64,000 bases of DNA from assembly GCF_002949735.1 (NCBI RefSeq), contig NZ_CP026681.1:558001-622000 (forward strand), read 5' to 3'. Within the stretch, counting starts at the first letter, position 1. Each line of letters starts with the position of its first letter. The position numbers and the translations under genes were made by a program. This document shows, in pieces, positions 42,391 to 51,454 of the stretch. Under the pieces are notes generated by a model that saw only the letters and a program-made list of their open reading frames with translations, did not search any database and was not told the DNA's origin. This stretch comes from Nostoc sp. 'Peltigera membranacea cyanobiont' N6. GTDB lineage: Bacteria; Cyanobacteriota; Cyanobacteriia; Cyanobacteriales; Nostocaceae.

Positions 42391-44136
42391 ATGCTACAAG
42401 GATGGATTCAAATTGTATTAACGCTACTAATTATAGTAGCAATAACTCCATTTTTTGGGCGCTACATGGCGCGTGTCTACTTAGAAGAAAGGACTTTTCT
42501 CGACCCAGTTTTGAATCCGGTTGAGCGACTGCTTTACGCCTTGGTTGGCGTTACAAGCAAAGAAAATATGACGGGCTGGCAGTATGGGCGGGCAATCGTC
42601 TACAGCAACGTAGTAATGGGGTTACTGCTTTTCTCGATCGTTACGAATCAGGGATGGTTGCCCCTCAATCCCACGGGAATAAATGCCCCAACTTGGGATA
42701 CAACGCTGCATACTACTATTTCATTTATTACTAATACCAACCAGCAGCATTATTCTGGTGAAACCTACCTGAGCTATGCCAGTCAAATGTGGGGGCTGGG
42801 TTATCACATGTTCACCTCTGCTGGCACTGGTTTGGCGGTAGGAATTGCTTTTATTCGGGGATTGACGGGTAGATCGTTAGGCAACTTTTATGTAGACTTA
42901 ATTCGCTCAATTACCCGAATTTTGCTGCCTATTTGTATTGTAGGCGGCATTGTGTTGATCGCTGCTGGTGTTCCCGAAACCCTGGCGGGTGTAGCTGTAT
43001 TCCCTACCTTGGAAGATCCGAATATTAGTCAGGCGATCGCACGTGGCCCTGTTGCCCACTATGAGATTATCAAGCAATTAGGAGAAAACGGCGGCGGCTT
43101 TTTCGCCATCAACTCAGCACACCCCTTTGAAAATCCCAGCGCATTTACGAATTTAATTCAGATCGTGGCAATGCTTTCGATTCCCACGTCCCTGATCTAT
43201 ACATACGGTTTGTTTGCCAATAACACCAAACAAGCGTTGTTACTCTACGGCATGATCGGGGTAATTTTTCTAGGATTTCTGATTATTACTGCCATTGGGG
43301 AATACAACGGCAATCCGGCTGTGAATGCACTGCTGGGCAGTCAGCAACCGAATCTAGAGGGTAAAGAAGTCCGCTTTGGTTGGGCACAATCTGCATTATT
43401 TGCCGTAAGTACAACTGGTACTATGTGCGGCGCAGTCAACAGTTTACACGACTCCTTTATGCCCGGCGGCGGTTTTATTTTTCTTTCTAATATGTTCCTA
43501 CAAATCATGTGGGGTGGACAGGGTACTGGAACAGCTTATTTGTTTGCCTATAGCATTTTGGCGGTCTTTGTAACAGGTTTGATGGTGGGACGCACGCCAG
43601 AATTTTTGGGACGCAAGATTGAAAAGCGTGAAGTTGTACTTGCTAGCTTCCTGATTTTGCTAGTTCACCCGATCGCTATTTTAATTCCGGGGGGAATCGC
43701 CTTAGCTTTTCCTGACCAATTGGCAGGGATTAGTAATCCTGGCTTCCACGGCTTTTCTCAGGTGATTTACGAATATGCCTCAGCTGCTGCAAACAACGGT
43801 TCTGGGTTTGAAGGTTTAGGTGATTCACAACCTTCTCCGTTAGCGATCGCTACAGGTACAAAAACAACTGCAACCGCTTTGTGGTGGAACTTGAGTACCT
43901 GCTTTAGTTTACTAGCTGGACGCTATATCCCAATTTTAGGTTTGCTGTTATTAGCAGATAGTATGTCTCGCAAGCAAGCTGTTCCTTACACCACTGGTAC
44001 ATTACGAACCGATACCGGACTATTTACAGGCGTTACCGCAGGCGTGATTTTAATCCTGGGCGCACTTACATTCTTCCCAGTGCTGGCATTAGGCCCCATC
44101 GCCGAAGCCTTTTTTATCGCCAAAGGTATTGGGTAG
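42391..44136 (+). CDS. kdpA: K+-transporting ATPase subunit A
   Basis: This 581-aa membrane protein has about ten helices. FITNTNQQHYSGE, ENGGGFFAINSAHPFENPS and TTGTMCGAVNSLHDSFMPGG hold the four selectivity-loop repeats typical of KdpA. It forms the K+-selective channel part of the Kdp pump. The start is the ATG at 42391. It heads an operon with kdpB 102 bases downstream, separated by heptamer repeats. Kdp is normally induced at low potassium or osmotic stress. Confidence 0.97.
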   Translation: MLQGWIQIVLTLLIIVAITPFFGRYMARVYLEERTFLDPVLNPVERLLYALVGVTSKENMTGWQYGRAIVYSNVVMGLLLFSIVTNQGWLPLNPTGINAPTWDTTLHTTISFITNTNQQHYSGETYLSYASQMWGLGYHMFTSAGTGLAVGIAFIRGLTGRSLGNFYVDLIRSITRILLPICIVGGIVLIAAGVPETLAGVAVFPTLEDPNISQAIARGPVAHYEIIKQLGENGGGFFAINSAHPFENPSAFTNLIQIVAMLSIPTSLIYTYGLFANNTKQALLLYGMIGVIFLGFLIITAIGEYNGNPAVNALLGSQQPNLEGKEVRFGWAQSALFAVSTTGTMCGAVNSLHDSFMPGGGFIFLSNMFLQIMWGGQGTGTAYLFAYSILAVFVTGLMVGRTPEFLGRKIEKREVVLASFLILLVHPIAILIPGGIALAFPDQLAGISNPGFHGFSQVIYEYASAAANNGSGFEGLGDSQPSPLAIATGTKTTATALWWNLSTCFSLLAGRYIPILGLLLLADSMSRKQAVPYTTGTLRTDTGLFTGVTAGVILILGALTFFPVLALGPIAEAFFIAKGIG

Positions 44137-44159
44137 GGAGTGGGGAGGAAGCAGGGGGA

Positions 44160-44229
44160 GAAAGAACTAATACCCAATTCCCAATTCCCCATTCCCAATT
44201 ACGAATTACGAATTACGAATTACGAATTA
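44160..44229. repeat. Heptamer tandem repeats in the kdpA-kdpB gap
   Basis: Units of CCCAATT/CCCCATT run into four ACGAATT (ATTACGA phase) units. The repeat sits inside the operon just before the kdpB start, so it is transcribed. Confidence 0.85.
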
Positions 44230-44238
44230 ATTTAACGT

Positions 44239-46380
44239 ATGCCAATTACTACTGATTCTCCTTCAACTCGTACTCCATCTGGAACTCGTGACTCGCGGAG
44301 GCACACCCCCAAGGCAGATATGCGGGGACTTTACCAAAGAGCAATTCGGGAGTCGTTTCTCAAGCTAGATCCGCGAATTACTGTCAAAAACCCAGTGATG
44401 TTTGTTGTCTGGGTGGGGACAATTGTCACCTTTTTAGTAACCCTTAACCCAAATCTGTTTGGCACAATCCAAGCAGATACCAATCAACAACGCTTATTAA
44501 ATGGGTTGATTACCTTCATTCTCTTTTTTACACTGGTTTTTGCTAACTTTGCCGAAGCCGTAGCTGAAGGACGCGGTAAAGCACAAGCTGATTCACTGCG
44601 ATCGACGCGATCGGATACGATCGCTAATAAAATCCTCCCTGATGGTTCTGTACAACAAGTAAATTCTACGGAACTGCGACGGGGCGATTTGGTAAAAGTG
44701 GTTGCAAATAACATGATTCCCGCCGATGGAGATGTAATTAAAGGCATCGGTTCGGTGGATGAGTCGGCAATCACTGGGGAATCTGCGCCAGTACTAAAGC
44801 AACCAGGTACAGATATTGCCAGTTCAGTCACAGGAGGTACACGCCTACTCTCAGACGAGTTGACAATTCGGATTAGTGCCGATCCTGGACAAGGCTTTAT
44901 CGATCGCATGATTTCCCTGGTAGAAGGCGCACAACGCAGCAAGACTCCCAACGAGATTGCTTTGACGGTATTGTTAGCAGTGCTAACGCAGGTGTTCTTG
45001 ATTGTAGTGGCAACTATGCCGCCATTTGTTAGCTACATCGCCAACTTTATCAGCACAGCCTTTGGTCCGGAAGCGGGAAACAGTTTACGTACTGGTGGTA
45101 GCGTTGCCATTCTCATCTCCCTACTGGTAGCTTTGATTCCCACAACTATCGGTGGTTTGCTCAGTGCGATCGGTATTGCAGGGATGGATAGGGTTGCCCA
45201 GTTTAATGTCATTGCTACCTCCGGTCGAGCAGTAGAAGCCTGCGGCGACATCAACACCTTGGTGCTAGATAAGACAGGCACAATCACCTTGGGAAACCGG
45301 ATGGCTGATGAGTTTATTCCTCTGGATAATCATTCACTAGAAGATGTGGCGCGAGTCTCCCTAGCTGCTAGCTTGTTTGACGAAACACCAGAAGGCAAGT
45401 CAATTGTAGTTTTAGCAGAAAAGTCTCAGGTTGCGGTCGATTTTAATCTCGACAAAGCCGAAGGTGTGGAATTTTCGGCGAAAACCCGGATGAGTGGCAC
45501 AAATCTACCCGATGGCAAACAAATTCGTAAAGGAGCAGTGGATGCCATTAAAGGATTTGTCCGTTCTCGTGGTGGTAACGTTCCTGATGATATAGATGCA
45601 GCTTATGAGCGAGTTTCTCGGTTAGGCGGTACACCCTTAGCTGTTTGCCAAGATGACAAAATTTATGGTGTCATTTACCTCAAAGATATTGTCAAACCCG
45701 GTCTGCGGGAACGATTTGACCAACTCCGCCGCATGGGTGTTCGCACCGTCATGCTCACAGGTGACAACCGCATTACTGCTTCGGTAATTGCTGAAGAAGC
45801 TGGAGTGGATGATTTCATTGCCGAAGCGACTCCAGAAGACAAAATTGAGGTGATTCGCTCCGAACAATCTCAGGGTAAACTGGTGGCAATGACCGGGGAT
45901 GGTACTAACGATGCACCTGCTTTGGCTCAAGCAAATGTCGGTGTGGCGATGAACTCTGGGACGCAAGCTGCCAAAGAAGCTGCTAACATGGTGGACTTGG
46001 ACTCTGACCCCACGAAGCTAATTGACTTAGTAACCATAGGTAAACAACTGCTAATTACCCGTGGAGCCTTGACAACATTCTCCATCGCTAACGATATTGC
46101 CAAGTATTTTGCCATCATTCCGACTATCTTTGCGGCTGCTGGAATTGGCGCACTGAATATTATGGGATTAAAGAGTGCCCAATCTGCGATCGTCTCGGCG
46201 TTGATTTACAACGCCTTGATTATTCCGGCACTCATTCCGTTAGCACTCAAAGGGGTGAAATTCTTACCTTTAACGGCAGATCAACTGCTACGCCGCAACA
46301 TCTTCATCTATGGACTTGGTGGCATCGTTGCTCCCTTTATTGCTATCAAACTGATAGATATTATCTTACCTTTGTCTTAA
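44239..46380 (+). CDS. kdpB: K+-transporting P-type ATPase subunit B
   Basis: This 713-aa P-type ATPase has the actuator ITGES motif, phosphorylation site DKTGTITLGNR, MLTGDNRITA and TGDGTNDAPALAQA hinge motifs. These are all invariant in KdpB. It hydrolyses ATP to drive K+ through KdpA. The N-terminal 35 residues are a Ser/Thr/Arg-rich extension compared with E. coli. It follows kdpA and overlaps nothing; kdpG starts six bases after its stop. Confidence 0.98.
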   Translation: MPITTDSPSTRTPSGTRDSRRHTPKADMRGLYQRAIRESFLKLDPRITVKNPVMFVVWVGTIVTFLVTLNPNLFGTIQADTNQQRLLNGLITFILFFTLVFANFAEAVAEGRGKAQADSLRSTRSDTIANKILPDGSVQQVNSTELRRGDLVKVVANNMIPADGDVIKGIGSVDESAITGESAPVLKQPGTDIASSVTGGTRLLSDELTIRISADPGQGFIDRMISLVEGAQRSKTPNEIALTVLLAVLTQVFLIVVATMPPFVSYIANFISTAFGPEAGNSLRTGGSVAILISLLVALIPTTIGGLLSAIGIAGMDRVAQFNVIATSGRAVEACGDINTLVLDKTGTITLGNRMADEFIPLDNHSLEDVARVSLAASLFDETPEGKSIVVLAEKSQVAVDFNLDKAEGVEFSAKTRMSGTNLPDGKQIRKGAVDAIKGFVRSRGGNVPDDIDAAYERVSRLGGTPLAVCQDDKIYGVIYLKDIVKPGLRERFDQLRRMGVRTVMLTGDNRITASVIAEEAGVDDFIAEATPEDKIEVIRSEQSQGKLVAMTGDGTNDAPALAQANVGVAMNSGTQAAKEAANMVDLDSDPTKLIDLVTIGKQLLITRGALTTFSIANDIAKYFAIIPTIFAAAGIGALNIMGLKSAQSAIVSALIYNALIIPALIPLALKGVKFLPLTADQLLRRNIFIYGLGGIVAPFIAIKLIDIILPLS

Positions 46381-46386
46381 TTTACT

Positions 46387-46656
46387 ATGAAACCTGTTCG
46401 TATCCGCAGCACTATCCTTGCATCACAAGTACTTGAAGAAATAACTGATATCTGGTGTCAATGGCGCAGACAAAAGCTGCCACTGTATTTGTTCCTGGCG
46501 ATGTGTTTCAACCTAGTGGTTGCACCTCTAGTCTATGCAGCTACAGGTGAAGAACTTACCCGCAGTCAATCTTGGGGATTAGGACTGTTAGGAATGGTGA
46601 CGCTAGGGCTTTCCATCTATTTATTTTTTGTAATGTTTGTACCGGAGAAATTCTAA
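46387..46656 (+). CDS. kdpG: KdpG/KdpF-like small subunit
   Basis: This 89-aa membrane protein has a charged N-terminus, one helix (LPLYLFLAMCFNLVVAPLVY) and a C-terminal helix, LGLLGMVTLGLSIYLFFVMF, ending VPEKF. The last part resembles KdpF, the small stabilising subunit. In heterocystous cyanobacteria the gene in this place is known as kdpG. Its stop overlaps the kdpC start (TAATG), so they are coupled. The N-terminal half has no KdpF counterpart. Confidence 0.75.
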   Translation: MKPVRIRSTILASQVLEEITDIWCQWRRQKLPLYLFLAMCFNLVVAPLVYAATGEELTRSQSWGLGLLGMVTLGLSIYLFFVMFVPEKF

Positions 46657-47297
46657 TGAGTTTTGCACGTGAAGCTAGTAGAGCAGTTCGTTCTACCTTG
46701 GTACTCTGGGTAATTGGTGCGATTATTTATCCTTTTGCGATGATTGCTATTGGGCAGATTGCGTTTCCGTTTCAGGCAAATGGTAGTCTGCTAAAAAATA
46801 ATGCAGGCCAAGTTGTGGGTTCTGCTTTGATTGGTCAACCCTTTACTAGCGATCGCTATTTTAACAGTCGTCCCAGTACCACGAGCTACAGTACAGCCGA
46901 TCCCAAAAAAGATGATGCCGGAGTTTTGAAAACTGGGGTTTCCGGCGCTAGTAACTTGGCTCCCAGTAATCCCGCATTGCTGGAACGCATCAAAGGTAAA
47001 GATGATCCAGACCCCAGCAAAAAAATTGAAGGCGATTTGACTCGTCTGAAAACCGCAGGAGTGCAGCCCACTGGCGATTTAGTCTATACCTCTGGTTCCA
47101 GCCTTGACCCTCATATTACTCCCGAAGCTGCGATCGCGCAAATTGCACGAGTAGCCAAAACGCGAGGATTTCAGCCGAACCAACTAGAAACTTTGATTGC
47201 TCAAAACACCGATGGTCGCTTTCTCGGCATCTTTGGCGAACCTGGAGTGAATGTGTTGAAGCTGAATTTAGCTCTGGATCGGATTAATGGAAAATAG
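46656..47297 (+). CDS. kdpC: K+-transporting ATPase subunit C
   Basis: This 213-aa protein has one N-terminal membrane helix (TLVLWVIGAIIYPFAMIAIG), GSALIGQPFTSDRYFNSRPS, SNLAPSNPAL, GSSLDPHITPEAA and VLKLNLALD at the end, all standard KdpC features. It stabilises and activates the KdpAB complex. The ATG at 46656 has GGAG upstream and a one-base overlap with kdpG; upstream in-frame starts are inside kdpG. kdpD and kdpE do not follow. Confidence 0.97.
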   Translation: MSFAREASRAVRSTLVLWVIGAIIYPFAMIAIGQIAFPFQANGSLLKNNAGQVVGSALIGQPFTSDRYFNSRPSTTSYSTADPKKDDAGVLKTGVSGASNLAPSNPALLERIKGKDDPDPSKKIEGDLTRLKTAGVQPTGDLVYTSGSSLDPHITPEAAIAQIARVAKTRGFQPNQLETLIAQNTDGRFLGIFGEPGVNVLKLNLALDRINGK

Positions 47298-47367
47298 TAG
47301 AGACGCGAAATTGGGCTTCGCTACGCTAACGCCTCTCTACTTTGTGGAATATATTATCTAAGCCTTT

Positions 47368-47398
47368 AATACCCGATTTCTTTCAGGAGTCGGGTATT
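47368..47398. terminator. Hairpin on the 3' side of kdp operon
   Basis: AATACCCGATTTCT (47368-47381) pairs with AGGAGTCGGGTATT (47385-47398) with two G-T pairs and a three-base loop. TTCTTTG follows. It lies 70 bases after kdpC and could end the operon. It resembles the 42066 hairpin in layout and is followed by CGCAAATGATTAAG. Confidence 0.65.
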
Positions 47399-47575
47399 TC
47401 TTTGTTCGCAAATGATTAAGTCTGACTATATCTCTAAATATATGCCTATTTAGCTAATCAGTAAACATATATTTTACTTTTCTAATCCATTTTGTATATC
47501 TGTAAAATATATCTTTAAAAAAATATTTCTTGTATGAAATAATGCACAATAATATTAAAGCTAAAAAAATATTTT

Positions 47576-47950
47576 GTGTTCAAAAACAACAGAAGTTTAG
47601 AGCCAAGCTTGTTTGGTGTTTTAATCCAAACTAATAGTGTTTATCTCGGCATTCATTTAACTGAAATTCAATTACCCGATCGATGCGCTTTTCTAGGAAT
47701 TTTAAGAGATAATCAAGTCTTTTCAGCAACAGAGAACCCTTCTATTTTCGCTGGAGACTACATTTTAGCAATAGCAACCCATCCGATGATGATTCCCGCT
47801 CTCAAAGTCACTCTTAAGAAAATTCATTCTGTTTACTATTCTCTTAACAGTTGCCTACTGGAAGCTCGACCAACAGTCAGCCAAGCGATTAATTCAGATG
47901 ATTCAGATGTACCAAACAACTTCAATTCCATATATTTATTAGATAAATGA
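47576..47950 (+). CDS. Stand-alone TrkA-C/RCK-C-like protein
   Basis: This 124-aa protein has VYLGIHLTEIQLPDRCAFLG followed by ILRDNQVFSATENPSIFAGD and YILAIATHP. This is the pattern of the TrkA-C (RCK-C) ligand-binding domain that gates many K+ channels and transporters. No NAD-binding RCK-N part is present. Directly after kdp, it may sense a ligand for potassium uptake. The GTG at 47576 is the only start before the domain; no ribosome site is visible, and an out-of-frame ATG is nearby. The family call is moderate. Confidence 0.58.
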   Translation: MFKNNRSLEPSLFGVLIQTNSVYLGIHLTEIQLPDRCAFLGILRDNQVFSATENPSIFAGDYILAIATHPMMIPALKVTLKKIHSVYYSLNSCLLEARPTVSQAINSDDSDVPNNFNSIYLLDK

Positions 47951-48210
47951 ACATTTCCTTTTTCTCCGATCGTGCATCTGACCCAAAGATGATTAAAGAT
48001 TTAGGTGCTAACATTACAACTTTTGTTTGTATCCTTCTCTAACGAGACGCTGCGTATAGCTTGATTCCCCGCAGGGGTATGCGGTTCATTTTTTATCCTC
48101 CGGGGTAAGTCAAAATTCCGTATGTAAATTAAACTTGCACATTTGGGATGCTCCCGTTTAATTTAGATTACCTTGACTGAATCTGAGTCAAATAACTAAA
48201 GATTTTTAAC

Positions 48211-48609
48211 ATGCATAGTTTGGGGCTTTTTCAACTTTATGTATCCGCCCAAAGAAGTGTTCATCAATCTACCCTGGTTGAAGCAAACCTGGCAAATACA
48301 ACACATCATGACACCAAACCGCAGGGCGGAGATATACCTTTTGTAGCAGTGTTTTTAGCTCACATTTCCTTCATGATTGTTTGGGGAATTGTCGTTTATC
48401 TCGTTTCGTCTGTCTGCAAAGCACTAGAAGATCCTCCAGAAAATGTGGCGCAAGATAAAAACGAAATAGTAAGCATTAAACATGTACAACAACATCCCTG
48501 TAGAAGCTGCAAATTTTTTCATAAAAACTCTTATCTAAAGTGTGCAGTAAACCCTGCCAATGCTCTAACTAAAGAAGCGCTCAATTGCTCTGACTACAGT
48601 CCTAAATAA
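48211..48609 (+). CDS. Single-span membrane protein with Cys-rich tail
   Basis: This 132-aa protein has a membrane helix near 50-72 (FVAVFLAHISFMIVWGIVVY) and a C-terminal segment with CRSC, then CAVNP and NCSDYSP. Four Cys in this spacing could bind zinc or an Fe-S centre. I know similar C-terminal Cys segments in cyanobacterial hypothetical proteins but no function. The upstream gap 47951-48210 contains a dispersed-repeat fragment (GAGACGCTGCGTATAGC). Confidence 0.55.
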   Translation: MHSLGLFQLYVSAQRSVHQSTLVEANLANTTHHDTKPQGGDIPFVAVFLAHISFMIVWGIVVYLVSSVCKALEDPPENVAQDKNEIVSIKHVQQHPCRSCKFFHKNSYLKCAVNPANALTKEALNCSDYSPK

Positions 48610-48716
48610 GTGAGTCTATTTTCCCATTTTGATTTTATTTTCTGTTGCTGAAGCCTTTCAAATCGCCATAAAAAAATAAGTTTTAATTCCTCATTTTTAG
48701 ATTGGAGTTGGTATTT

Positions 48717-49238
48717 ATGAATCTCTTGTTACGACCTTTGATTGCGATGGCATTTTTCCTTACTCCCTCTTTAGTTACCCAAGGCAATAATTTGCTTCTA
48801 AATCATGTAATTCAACAGCTTCAAGAAACCAGAAAATGTTTTGGCTGTAATTTATCGGGAGTTAACTTTTCCGGGGCAAACTTACAAAGAATCGACTTGC
48901 GATCGGCAAATCTTCAGGGAGCTAACCTCAAAAATGCTAATCTCCGGTATGCAAATTTAGAGTGGGCAGATATTCGGAATGCAAATCTGCAAGGAGCCGA
49001 TCTAACTGGAGCGATTCTCAAAAATACATTGCTAGCTGATGCTGATTTACAAAAGGCAAATTTGGAAGCGTCTAACTTAGAAGGAACGGATTTTAGAAAT
49101 GCTAATCTTAGCCACGCTAATTTAATCAAAGCTTCAAAAAACAACGATATTCAGGGTCGCAATTCTATTACTCTCTGTGAAACAGTATTGCCAAACGGAA
49201 TGATATTAAGTCGCTGCGAGCGGCAACCTAATATCTGA
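48717..49238 (+). CDS. Secreted pentapeptide-repeat protein
   Basis: This 173-aa protein begins with a likely signal peptide (MNLLLRPLIAMAFFLTPSLV). Residues about 45-140 are A(N/D)Lxx pentapeptides (ANLQRIDLRSANLQGANLKN and so on), which fold as a right-handed quadrilateral beta helix. The last 30 residues hold two Cys. The ATG at 48717 has GGAG nine bases upstream; an in-frame TTG 15 bases earlier is rejected. Periplasmic or lumenal location is likely. The binding partner is unknown. Confidence 0.85.
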   Translation: MNLLLRPLIAMAFFLTPSLVTQGNNLLLNHVIQQLQETRKCFGCNLSGVNFSGANLQRIDLRSANLQGANLKNANLRYANLEWADIRNANLQGADLTGAILKNTLLADADLQKANLEASNLEGTDFRNANLSHANLIKASKNNDIQGRNSITLCETVLPNGMILSRCERQPNI

Positions 49239-49336
49239 AAAATCAGGTTCGATCTATTGTGACTACTGAATTGTTAGATTCTCTCCAACTTTTAGAGCAA
49301 CATCACCGTTAATCGGTATTGGTAGCGAGTAAATTA

Positions 49337-49591
49337 ATGGCACAACCAAATTATCAAGATAAAAATAGCTTTTTCTACCCTCGAAGTCGCTATTACGGTC
49401 AAATTAAGCCAGAGAACCTAGTATTTAATGCCAACCTCCAAGAATTTGCTCAAAGAGTTGGTTATATCACTAATTTAGAGACTGCTGGAAAACTATCTCC
49501 AGAAGAAGCTTTCTGTCAACTGGAAGCACTCTGGAAACAGTTAGTAAATAGTAAAATTAAGCTGGAAATCAGTAGTGATATATCAGTTTAA
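49337..49591 (+). CDS. Conserved small cyanobacterial protein (DUF7219-like)
   Basis: This 84-aa protein has KNSFFYPRSRYYGQIKPENL, then NANLQEFAQRVGYITNLETA and KLSPEEAFCQLEALWKQL. I recall this pattern as a cyanobacterial family, probably DUF7219. The function is unknown. The ATG at 49337 is chosen over a TTG 18 bases upstream. It follows the pentapeptide-repeat gene by 98 bases in the same direction. Confidence 0.65.
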   Translation: MAQPNYQDKNSFFYPRSRYYGQIKPENLVFNANLQEFAQRVGYITNLETAGKLSPEEAFCQLEALWKQLVNSKIKLEISSDISV

Positions 49592-49689
49592 TTTAGTTGG
49601 ACGATCGTGATGCAGTGATTAGTAATCTGAGAACTTTTAAACATAGTTTGACAAGTACAAACTTCATTTGAGAACCCTAAACATATTTT

Positions 49690-51144
49690 ATGAAATCAAA
49701 AGAGACGATATTTGTTATTCCGACTCATCGATTGAGAGATGTAGCACAGACCATCGAAAAGTATGATGAGAATTTCCGGGCAAATGGTCATGCTGTAAAA
49801 ATTATCGTTTTTGATGATTCCAGCATTGCCAACCACGAGAAATATTACCCACTTTTAGAGCAGACGAAGACAGTCAATGATGTGTATTATGTCGGCCCTC
49901 AGCAGAAAGAAGAATTTATTACATTTTTAAATGAAAGACTGCGCGATCGCAAGCTAGAATCACTCGTCAAAAACTTATTCCGACCTAGTTACGGAGGAAA
50001 TCGCAACTTCACGCTAATGTATACCCTTGGTCATTTAATGGTCAGTGCAGATGACGATATGCGACCAGATGCATTAATTGAAACTAGCCCAGAATCTTTA
50101 ACAGGCGATGAAATATGTCGAGGAAAATTAATCAAGTCCACCCAACAAGGCGGCTATGTCCATAAATCTTTTGACTTACTCACGGCTTTTAGTGATGTTC
50201 TAGGTAAGAGAGCCAACCAAGTACCAGAAAACTTCGAGGCTGGAGAATTGGTTGTTGATACAGCAATGGATTTAGAAACCAACACAACTAAAGGCTACTT
50301 TCGAGAAAACAGCCTGGTCTTACAACAAGGAACAGTCTTGAATAATGCCATCGTCAAAATTGCCCAAACGTTTCGCACAGGAACTAATGATATCGATACA
50401 CTTGATTTTATTCACATGTATCTCAATGATGAAAATCAAATCAGTCCCAATGACCTGAATGATTTTTATATTCTGACTAATTTTCGACCTGTCATTACTA
50501 ACAAAAACTGGAGAATGGATTGTGGAGTTGCTGGATATGATAATCAGCTAGGTTTACCACCATTTTTTCCCACGCGGCTTAGGTTTGAAGACTATATCTA
50601 CAGAATTTGGATACAGCAAGAGGGTATTGCAGCTGCACATGTTGATGCTGTCCAAAATCATATTAGAAATAACTATATGCGTAATCCTCTCGCTAGCGAA
50701 CTCTTTAATGAGGAAATATGTAGTCTGCTGAAAAAGAAGATTAAGAGCAGTGTTTATCATCTTGATGACCTGGGAATCAAGTTTGATTACTCTGGCGAGG
50801 TTACATTGCAAGACTCTGAGGAAATCTTGGAAAAAATCTCTGCTATCCATACTCAGGTAGTTAAAGCCTCAATGTCTGCTCAGAATGAAGAACGTAAGCA
50901 GTCACTTCAATTGTTTGCTGAGAACTTATCGAGAGTATTTTATGGGTTTGAACCCGACTTTTTTCAGCAAAACGTTTCCAGAATTATCGATGATGTCATT
51001 AGCCAATTTCACGGTTCTCTAGAAATATGGCCAACTCTAGTTGAAATCTGTTACTTCTACAAAGATAAAAAGGATTTACCGCAAATTAGAGTTAAGAATA
51101 AGAAGCTAAAGTCCAGAAATAGCGCAAAATTGAGCGAATTTTAA
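49690..51144 (+). CDS. Glycosyltransferase-like protein of unknown specificity
   Basis: This 484-aa protein starts KETIFVIPTHRLRDVAQTIE, followed by VKIIVFDDSS, and has GHLMVSADDDMRPDAL near residue 120. The order of an N-terminal Rossmann-like strand, a DDSS turn and a DDD motif after a hydrophobic strand fits GT-A fold glycosyltransferases, where the DxD binds metal and nucleotide sugar. The C-terminal 160 residues are helical with no named domain. It is cytoplasmic. The substrate is not evident. It is preceded by a 98-base gap and followed by a perfect hairpin. Confidence 0.55.
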   Translation: MKSKETIFVIPTHRLRDVAQTIEKYDENFRANGHAVKIIVFDDSSIANHEKYYPLLEQTKTVNDVYYVGPQQKEEFITFLNERLRDRKLESLVKNLFRPSYGGNRNFTLMYTLGHLMVSADDDMRPDALIETSPESLTGDEICRGKLIKSTQQGGYVHKSFDLLTAFSDVLGKRANQVPENFEAGELVVDTAMDLETNTTKGYFRENSLVLQQGTVLNNAIVKIAQTFRTGTNDIDTLDFIHMYLNDENQISPNDLNDFYILTNFRPVITNKNWRMDCGVAGYDNQLGLPPFFPTRLRFEDYIYRIWIQQEGIAAAHVDAVQNHIRNNYMRNPLASELFNEEICSLLKKKIKSSVYHLDDLGIKFDYSGEVTLQDSEEILEKISAIHTQVVKASMSAQNEERKQSLQLFAENLSRVFYGFEPDFFQQNVSRIIDDVISQFHGSLEIWPTLVEICYFYKDKKDLPQIRVKNKKLKSRNSAKLSEF

Positions 51145-51177
51145 CCATAAGCTCTTAATCTCGCCAACAAAGCATCA

Positions 51178-51213
51178 GCAAGACTTTACGATTCTTCATC
51201 TGTAAAGTCTTGC
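51178..51213 (+). terminator. Perfect 12-bp hairpin
   Basis: GCAAGACTTTAC (51178-51189) pairs perfectly with GTAAAGTCTTGC (51202-51213) around a 12-base loop. It lies 33 bases after the glycosyltransferase-like gene. A weak T-rich run (TTTGCTTTTTAAG) follows about 18 bases later. It is a likely terminator. Confidence 0.6.
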
Positions 51214-51454
51214 GCTCCACACAGCAGTTTGCTTTTTAAGTGAGGTACAAAACGCAGGACTCAAAATCAGATATAAAGAGTTTTTACCTCCTGTCTCCTG
51301 CAATAACTGCCTCCAAACCCGTAGTTCATGCAAAAAAAAACTGTTGTATCTTTCATGCAATCTGATAAGATTTTCAACAAGTAGAGTAACTGCCTGTTAT
51401 CTTTTTCTTGAACCCACTCATATCGGTTCTTTTTTAGGAAAGGAAAATAAAAAG

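Noticed and set aside
44484..44951. 155-aa minus-strand frame opposite kdpB
   Set aside because: Antisense shadow of a highly conserved gene.
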